DNA of 64,000 nt from Lichenostomus cassidix (lineage: Eukaryota > Chordata > Aves > Passeriformes > Meliphagidae), in the NCBI GenBank assembly GCA_008360975.2, contig VLJF02000852.1, positions 1 through 64,000 on the forward strand, given 5' to 3'. Numbering within the stretch: the stretch's first letter is position 1; each line of letters starts with the position of its first letter. Shown here one piece after another: positions 1 to 64,000 of this stretch. The translations under genes and the position numbers were made by a program. Below the pieces are notes generated by a model, which searched no databases, had not been told where the DNA came from, and worked only from the letters and a program-made list of their open reading frames with translations.

Positions 1-345
1 TTTTGGGATCAAATTCTCCCTTTTGGGATCCAAACTTCCCCTTTTGAGATCCAAACTCTCCCTTTTTGGGGCCAAATTCCCCTTTTTGGCACCAACCCTC
101 GACTTTTCGGGACCAACCCCGCCCTTTTTGGGGCCAAAGTCCCCTTTTTGGGATGCAAACTGCCCTTTTTTGGGGCAAAATTCCACTTTTTGGGGGCCAA
201 ACTCCCGTTTTTTGGGACCAAATCCCCCCTTTTAGGAACCAAACTCCCTCTTTTTGGGACCAAATTCCTCTTTTTGGGTCCAAATTCTCCCTTTTGGATT
301 CCAAACTCCCCTTTTTGGACCCAAATTCCCCTTTTTTTCGGCTCC
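1..345. repeat. Diverged 21-22 bp minisatellite upstream of SMC1A
   Basis: Tandem copies of a unit close to TTTTTGGGACCAAATTCCCC fill this stretch, with substitutions and one-base length changes between copies. It produces long shadow reading frames on both strands with a Lys/Pro or Phe/Pro repeat, which I do not regard as genes. Confidence 0.9.
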
Positions 346-440
346 ACCTCCCCCTCTCTCCCTCAACCCTCCCGATTTCCCATCCCCACCCCCAATTTTG
401 GGCCCAAATTCCCCAATTTTGGGGCTCCGGTACCGGGGTG
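345..440. other. C-rich spacer, no gene seen
   Basis: Pyrimidine-rich sequence with short runs related to the preceding minisatellite. Nothing codable or recognisable is present. Confidence 0.6.
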
Positions 441-489
441 GGTGTGGCTGGCGCGCGCATCCCTGGCCACGCCCACCGGCGCGCGCTGC

Positions 490-612
490 CGCAGGGGGCG
501 TGGCGACGCAGGGGGCGTGGCAAAATGGGCGGGGCTGATGTTAAAGGGGCGTGGCTTGGTGAAAGGGGCGTGGTTTAGCTGGCTATTGAGGCGACGGGGG
601 GCGGGGTTTAAT
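490..612 (+). promoter_or_regulatory. Cluster of GC/GT boxes (SP/KLF-type)
   Basis: Six GGGGCGTGG or GGGCGGGG elements occur within about 120 bases (near 494, 511, 528, 546, 563, 597). These match the known SP/KLF binding consensus. The spacing of about 17 bases suggests the cluster itself is a small tandem repeat, so factor binding is an inference. Confidence 0.5.
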
Positions 613-960
613 TACTGGATTATTACGAACTACTATTTGGGAAATTTCTATAAAATTCAAATATAATTAATTCCTATAAATACCGTGATATTAAGGTTGC
701 TATTACACTCATCAAATATCACTGAATTTCGAATTATTGAAACTATAAGTACATGAAAATCACTCTTACTTTCACCAAGTATCACTGAGTTCGGAGTTAC
801 TCGAACTATGAATCCATCCAGGACGAGTTAGAGTAAAACTAAACAAAATACATACAATAATTGCTGCAATAATAAATTATTTTCGGTAAGTTACCGTTTG
901 TTACTATGAATTTGTAACCATATAATCAGGGAATCATTCAAGGTAGAAAAGACTTCGGCG
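612..960. other. AT-rich non-repetitive island holding one degenerate duplication
   Basis: This is the only clearly AT-rich stretch of the first 30 kb. Two segments of about 50 bases (about 708-757 and 771-820) resemble each other (each contains ATCACTGA, then a GAA(C/T)TATT/GAACTATGAA-like part), spaced about 63 bases. No gene, transposon end or RNA is recognisable. In mammals the gene upstream of SMC1A is RIBC1, divergently transcribed; I found no RIBC1-like coding exon here. Confidence 0.55.
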
Positions 961-1061
961 ACCCCCAGCAACAAATCTCGTCCTGAAGTTTCTCGTCCCG
1001 GTCACCAAAAACTCGATTTTTACCGAAAATCCCCCAATTTGCGTCCTCACTGCATCCTCCC

Positions 1062-33258
<32,197 letters not shown>

Positions 33259-33640
33259 GACCCCAAAACACCCCAAAAACATCCTGAAAATACCCCAAAA
33301 ACACCCTGAAAATATCCCAAAAATACCCCAAAAGTATCCCCAAAATATCCTAAAAATACCCCAAAAAAATCGCCCCAAAATACCCCAAAAATACCCCAAA
33401 AATCACTGACACCAACCCAACCCCCAGCAAGCAGTGAGACCCCAAAACACCCCAAAAATATCCCAAAAACATCCCAAAAATCACTGAGACCCCTCCCCAA
33501 ATTATCCTAAAATAACCCCAAAAATATCCCCAAAAATCACCCAAAACCCAAAAAAAACCCCAAAAATATCCAAAAATACCCCAAATAGCCTGAGCCCCTC
33601 CCCAAATTTTGGGGTCACTTTTGGGGTCCCTGTAGGGTGA
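33259..33640 (+). repeat. SMC1A 3'UTR array with a copy of the stop-codon region
   Basis: After the stop the sequence repeats CCCCAAAAATACCCC. At about 33407-33440 the end of the coding region (CTGACACCAACCCAACCCCC AGCAAGCAGTGAGACCCC) recurs, including TGA and the following bases. This is the terminal-exon equivalent of the intronic donor-side copies. Confidence 0.8.
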
Positions 33641-33902
33641 AATTCCCAAATTTTGGGATCTCCCCAGGCGCTGCCCCTCCCCCAACCCCCAATCATGTTC
33701 TGCTCTCCCTGGAGATCCTCAAAGACCCAAAAAATTCCCCAAAAATTCCCAAAAAAATTCCCCCCAAAAATCCCCAAAAATAAAAAAAATCCCCCAAAAA
33801 TTAATAAAAAAAAAATCCCCAAAAATTTCCCAAAAAATCCCCAAAATTCCCCTATGATTTTACGGCGATTTTATGGAATTTCCCCCAATTTTGGAAATGG
33901 AA

Positions 33903-33940
33903 AATAAAAAGAATTTTGGATTTCTTCACCTGCCAGCCTT
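33903..33940 (+). terminator. SMC1A poly(A) signal
   Basis: AATAAA at 33903-33908 followed by GT-rich sequence (CTGCTGTGTCC) about 40 bases downstream. Other AATAAA hexamers occur near 33779 and 33803 within an A-rich stretch and could be used as well. Confidence 0.7.
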
Positions 33941-33949
33941 GGCCTGCTG

Positions 33950-34725
33950 TGTCCATAGGGGATCCATAGGGGATCCATAGGGGATCTATAGGGGATCCAT
34001 AGAGGATCCATAGGGGATCTATAGGGGATCCATACGGGATATGAGACCCCCAGGGGATCTAGGGATCCACAGGGGCTATAGGAGCCTTATGGTGACTCTA
34101 TAGGAACTCACAGGGGTCATTGGGGATCTATAGGGACACAGGGGGGGTTTAGGGGATCTATAGGGGATCTATAGGGGCTACATGGGCACTGAGGAGATTT
34201 ATAGGGAATCTATAGGGGTTCTATAGGGTCTATAGGGATCCTCTGGGGGGCTATATGGAGCCTATAAGGGATCCGTAGGGGCTCTATAGGGTTTCTTTGG
34301 GGTCTATAGGGACACTGGGTGGGTCTATAGGGGATCTATAGGAGCTGTGAGATTCCCTGGGGCTCCTTATGGAACCTATAGGGGCTAGGGGAGCTCTATA
34401 GGGGATCCATAGGGTTTCCTTTGGGGTCTATGGGGACACTGGGGGGGTTTAGGGGAGTTCTATAGGGGATCTATAGGGGCTGTGAGACCCCCAGGGGCTC
34501 TTTAGGGACCCTATAGGGGCTAAGGGAGCTCTATAGGAGCTCTACAGGGGCTATAAGGAGCTCTATAGGGTTTCTTCGGGGGTCTATAGGGGCACTGGGG
34601 GGGTTTAGGGGCTCTATAGGGTTTCCTTTGGGGTCTATAGGGGCTTCCTGGGGGCTGTTAGGGGGCTCTATAGGGGTTCTATAGGGGCTGTGAGACCCTA
34701 TAGGGATCCCCCTGGGCTATGGGGT
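33950..34725. repeat. CTATAGGGG minisatellite, SMC1A-IQSEC2 intergenic
   Basis: About 780 bases of units of 13-17 bases around GGGGATCTATAGGGG, with occasional longer blocks (CTTTGGGGTCTATAGGGACACTGGGGGGG). No gene seen. Confidence 0.92.
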
Positions 34726-35400
34726 GAAGTCTTGGGGTGGCCAGGGTGGGTCTGGGGGTGTTTTGGGGTCCCCAATGGGTCTGGGGGTGTCACAGTTCCT
34801 CCCCGTGCGGCTCTGGGATGGTTTTGGGGTGTCCCCGGGGGGTCAGGATGGTTTTGGGGTCCCCAGTGGGTGTTTCGGGGTCCCATTTGGGTCTGGGGGT
34901 GTCCCTGGGGGGCTCAGGGCGGTTTCGGGGTCCCATTTGGGTCTGGGGGTGTCTCAGTTCCTCCCCATGCAGCTCCCAAACCCCAATCAGCGCTCGAGTT
35001 ATTTGTGACTTCGTTCCCATGGCAACCGCGCGGGGCTGAACCACCGGCACAGCCCGGGGGGGGACAGGGGGTGACAAAGGGGGTGGCACCGGGGGACAGG
35101 GGGTGGCACCGGGGGTGACAGGAATGGGGGAGGGACAGGACGGGGTGGCACCTGGGAGGGCAGGCTGGGGAGGGGACACCGAAATGGGGGTGGGGACACC
35201 TAAAACTGGGGAGAGGGACATCGAAATGAGGGAGGGACATTGAAATGGGGGTGGGGGACATTAAAATGAGAGGGGGACACCAAAGTGAGGAGGCGACATT
35301 AAAATGAGGACACCCCAAAATGGGGGGGGCGAACCCGGGGGGGGTCAAACAAGCCCCTCCCCCCCCTCAGGGTGCTAATTAAGCCTAATTAAGGAGGTGG
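34726..35400. repeat. Intergenic short arrays before the IQSEC2 promoter
   Basis: About 34745-34980 repeats GGGTCTGGGGGTGTC with two copies of CAGTTCCTCCCC(G/A)TGC(G/A)GCTC. About 35070-35330 repeats GGGGACACCGAAATGGGGG. A near RFX-box GTTCCCATGGCAAC lies at 35014-35027 in a small non-repetitive patch. No gene seen. Confidence 0.75.
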
Positions 35401-36152
35401 CACCTTTGGGGGGGGAGGGGGGGTTGGAAACCCGGGGGGGAGTGTTGGAAAGTGGGCGTGGTTTGGGGGCGTGGTTTGGGGGTTGGTGGGCGTGGCCTCC
35501 TTAGCCCCGCCCCCCTCCGCTTCGCCCTCCCTCCTCCCTCGGAGCTCCGCGAGGGGAACAAACCCCCCCGAGCCCCCCCCTCACCCACCCCCAAACCCCC
35601 CCCCGACCCCCCCCGAGCCCCCTCCCCATCTCCATCACCATCACCACTCCGGGGGTTCAACCCACCCCCCAAAAAAATAACCCCCATCCCATCCCCCCAA
35701 AAAAATCACCCTCGGGGTTACCGGAACCCCAGGCCCTGCGCCCCCTCCTCATTTGGGACCCCCCACCCTCATTTTTGTCTTCCCCCAATTTCAACGCCAC
35801 CCCTCATTTTACCACCCCCATTTTACTCCCCCGTTTTCATTTTCCACCCCATTTTTCCCCCATTTTCCCCATTTTAACCCCCATTCCCCCAAATTTTCCC
35901 ATTTTAACCCCCAAAATTTCACCCTCCCACCCATTTCAACCCCCATTCCGCCCCCAAATTTTAACCTCTCCACCCCATTTCCTCCAAAACTCACCCCCAT
36001 TCCACCCCCATTTTCCCCTAAATTTTAACCCCTCCACCCCATTTCCCCGTTTTCCCCAAATTTTCCCCTTCCCACCCCAAATTTCAACCCCTTTTTCCCC
36101 TAAATTCCAATCCCCTCTCCCCACATTTTTAACCCCCTCCTCGCCGCGGTCC
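35400..36152 (+). promoter_or_regulatory. IQSEC2 upstream promoter and C-rich 5'UTR
   Basis: Three GGGCGTGG boxes (about 35452-35495) are followed by CpG-containing sequence and then about 450 bases of an almost pure pyrimidine array CCCCATTTTAACCCCC running up to the start codon. The transcription start cannot be placed from sequence alone. Confidence 0.5.
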
Positions 36153-59236
<23,084 letters not shown>

Positions 59237-59690
59237 GCCCCCCCCGGACACGATGGACAGCGCCGGCCTGCTGGACGCGGTGGTTATTTTTGTAACCCCC
59301 CTAAAATCTCCCAATTCCCCCCCAAAAAAAACCTGCACGTGGCTCGTGTTTGGCTGCTCGCGCCCCACCCCGGGGGTGGCTTTGGGGGTCACCGGGCAGT
59401 CCGGCGTCCCTCTGGCCATCCCGGGGGTCCGGCGGCGACGCTGCCCCCCTCCCCATTTTCCGTTCCCAGCTCAGGCTGAATGTCACATGGCACTTTAACC
59501 TCCCCTCCCCCTCCTCCCCCCCGACCCCCCCCGGCCGCCTGGGATCCCCCCGGGGGTTTTTGGGGGGGTTTGAGGCGGCCGGGCCCCCCCGGGGAGCCCC
59601 CCAGGCACCCGCATGCGCCCGCCGGGCCCTGTATATAAGAGACTGTATATTTGATGCTTCATAAACGGACCGGCCGGCCCCGCCCGAGAG
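59237..59690 (+). terminator. IQSEC2 3'UTR and probable poly(A) signal
   Basis: A short GC-rich 3'UTR ends in a less GC-rich segment GTATATAAGAGACTGTATA with CATAAA at 59660-59665, a known weak poly(A) hexamer. No AATAAA is present nearby. Confidence 0.5.
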
Positions 59691-59704
59691 CCCTTTTTTT
59701 GGGG

Positions 59705-60309
59705 GGGCTATAGGGGATGAGGGTTGAGTTATGGGGGCTGGGGTTGGGGGGTTATGGGGTCTGGGGAGGTTCTTGGGGGGCTGCAGGGGATCTGGGGACT
59801 GTAGGGGATCTGGGGATTATAGGGGCTATAGAGGATCTGGGGGCCATAGGAGTTATGAGGGCTATAGGGGCTATGGGGGAAATGGGGGTAGAAAGATCCC
59901 GGAAGTCCTTAGGGGCTGCAGAGCTATAGGAGCTATAGGTGTCTGGTGTGTTTTTGGGGTCCACGGGGCTTCCGTAGGTCTGTAGGGGTCCTGAGTGTCC
60001 ATAGGGATCCACAGAGGCTGGGGGTCTTTTGCGGCCATAGGGCTTGTGAAGGTCCATAGGGGTCCTGGGGGTCCATAAGGGTGGGGGTGTATAGGCTCCA
60101 TGCGGATCTATAGGTTCCATAGGGGCCCCGTGGGTCTATAGGGTCCATAGGGGTTGGGGGCCTAGAGGGTCCATAGAGGTCCCGCGAGTACAGAGGGGCT
60201 GAGTGCCTATAAGGTCTGTAAGGTCCTCGGGTCCCAAGGGGGTCTGTAGGGGTCCAATGGGGGGGATCCGTCAGGGTCTATAGGGTCCATAGGGGTTTTC
60301 CAGGTGCCG

Positions 60310-60310
<1 letters not shown>
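59705..60310. repeat. CTATAGGGG / TCCATAGGGGTC array, IQSEC2-KDM5C intergenic
   Basis: About 600 bases of 12-20 base units (GGGGCTATAGGGG, GGGTCCATAGGGGTC). It has the same core as the arrays at 33950 and 44040. Confidence 0.92.

Positions 60311-64000
<3,690 letters not shown>

Overview
The window looks like a piece of a bird genome, most likely a small, GC-rich microchromosome. This rests on three observations: (i) three complete or partial vertebrate genes lie head to tail on the + strand in the order SMC1A, IQSEC2, KDM5C, which is the gene order of the mammalian Xp11.22 block; (ii) the exons match vertebrate proteins almost residue for residue; (iii) introns are short and nearly all filled with G/C-rich minisatellites, with no transposon that I recognise. 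The species cannot be named, and a non-avian sauropsid is not excluded. No RNA gene, CRISPR array or viral sequence was seen.

Layout. 1-1468: a 21-22 bp minisatellite, a cluster of GC/GT boxes, an AT-rich non-repetitive island and the CpG-rich SMC1A promoter with a duplicated CCAAT-associated element. 1469-33258: SMC1A, all 25 coding exons, every splice phase consistent, 1233 codons plus stop (the human length). 33259-33940: its 3'UTR and poly(A) signal. 33950-36152: CTATAGGGG minisatellite, other short arrays, then the IQSEC2 promoter and C-rich 5'UTR. 36153-59236: IQSEC2, 16 coding exons plus an alternative first exon at 45459 with its own CpG-rich, RFX-box-bearing promoter. The C-terminal exon carries a net 1-base frameshift in a C run near 59106-59111. 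59700-60310: a second intergenic CTATAGGGG array. 60310-61067: KDM5C promoter. 61068-64000: first three exons of KDM5C, cut by the window end.

The genes are functionally unrelated at the biochemical level: SMC1A is a cohesin ATPase, IQSEC2 is an ARF guanine-nucleotide exchange factor of excitatory synapses, and KDM5C is an H3K4 demethylase. Their linkage is an old conserved synteny.

The most unusual property of the window is the origin of its intronic arrays. In at least 15 SMC1A introns, and in several of IQSEC2, the repeat unit (about 80-190 bp) spans a splice site. Introns therefore hold strings of partial exon copies: exon 3' ends with their donor just after an exon, and acceptors with exon 5' ends just before the next exon. 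The intact exon is always the outermost copy. More than 70 such decoy splice sites can be read directly, yet the normal SMC1A reading frame is perfectly preserved.
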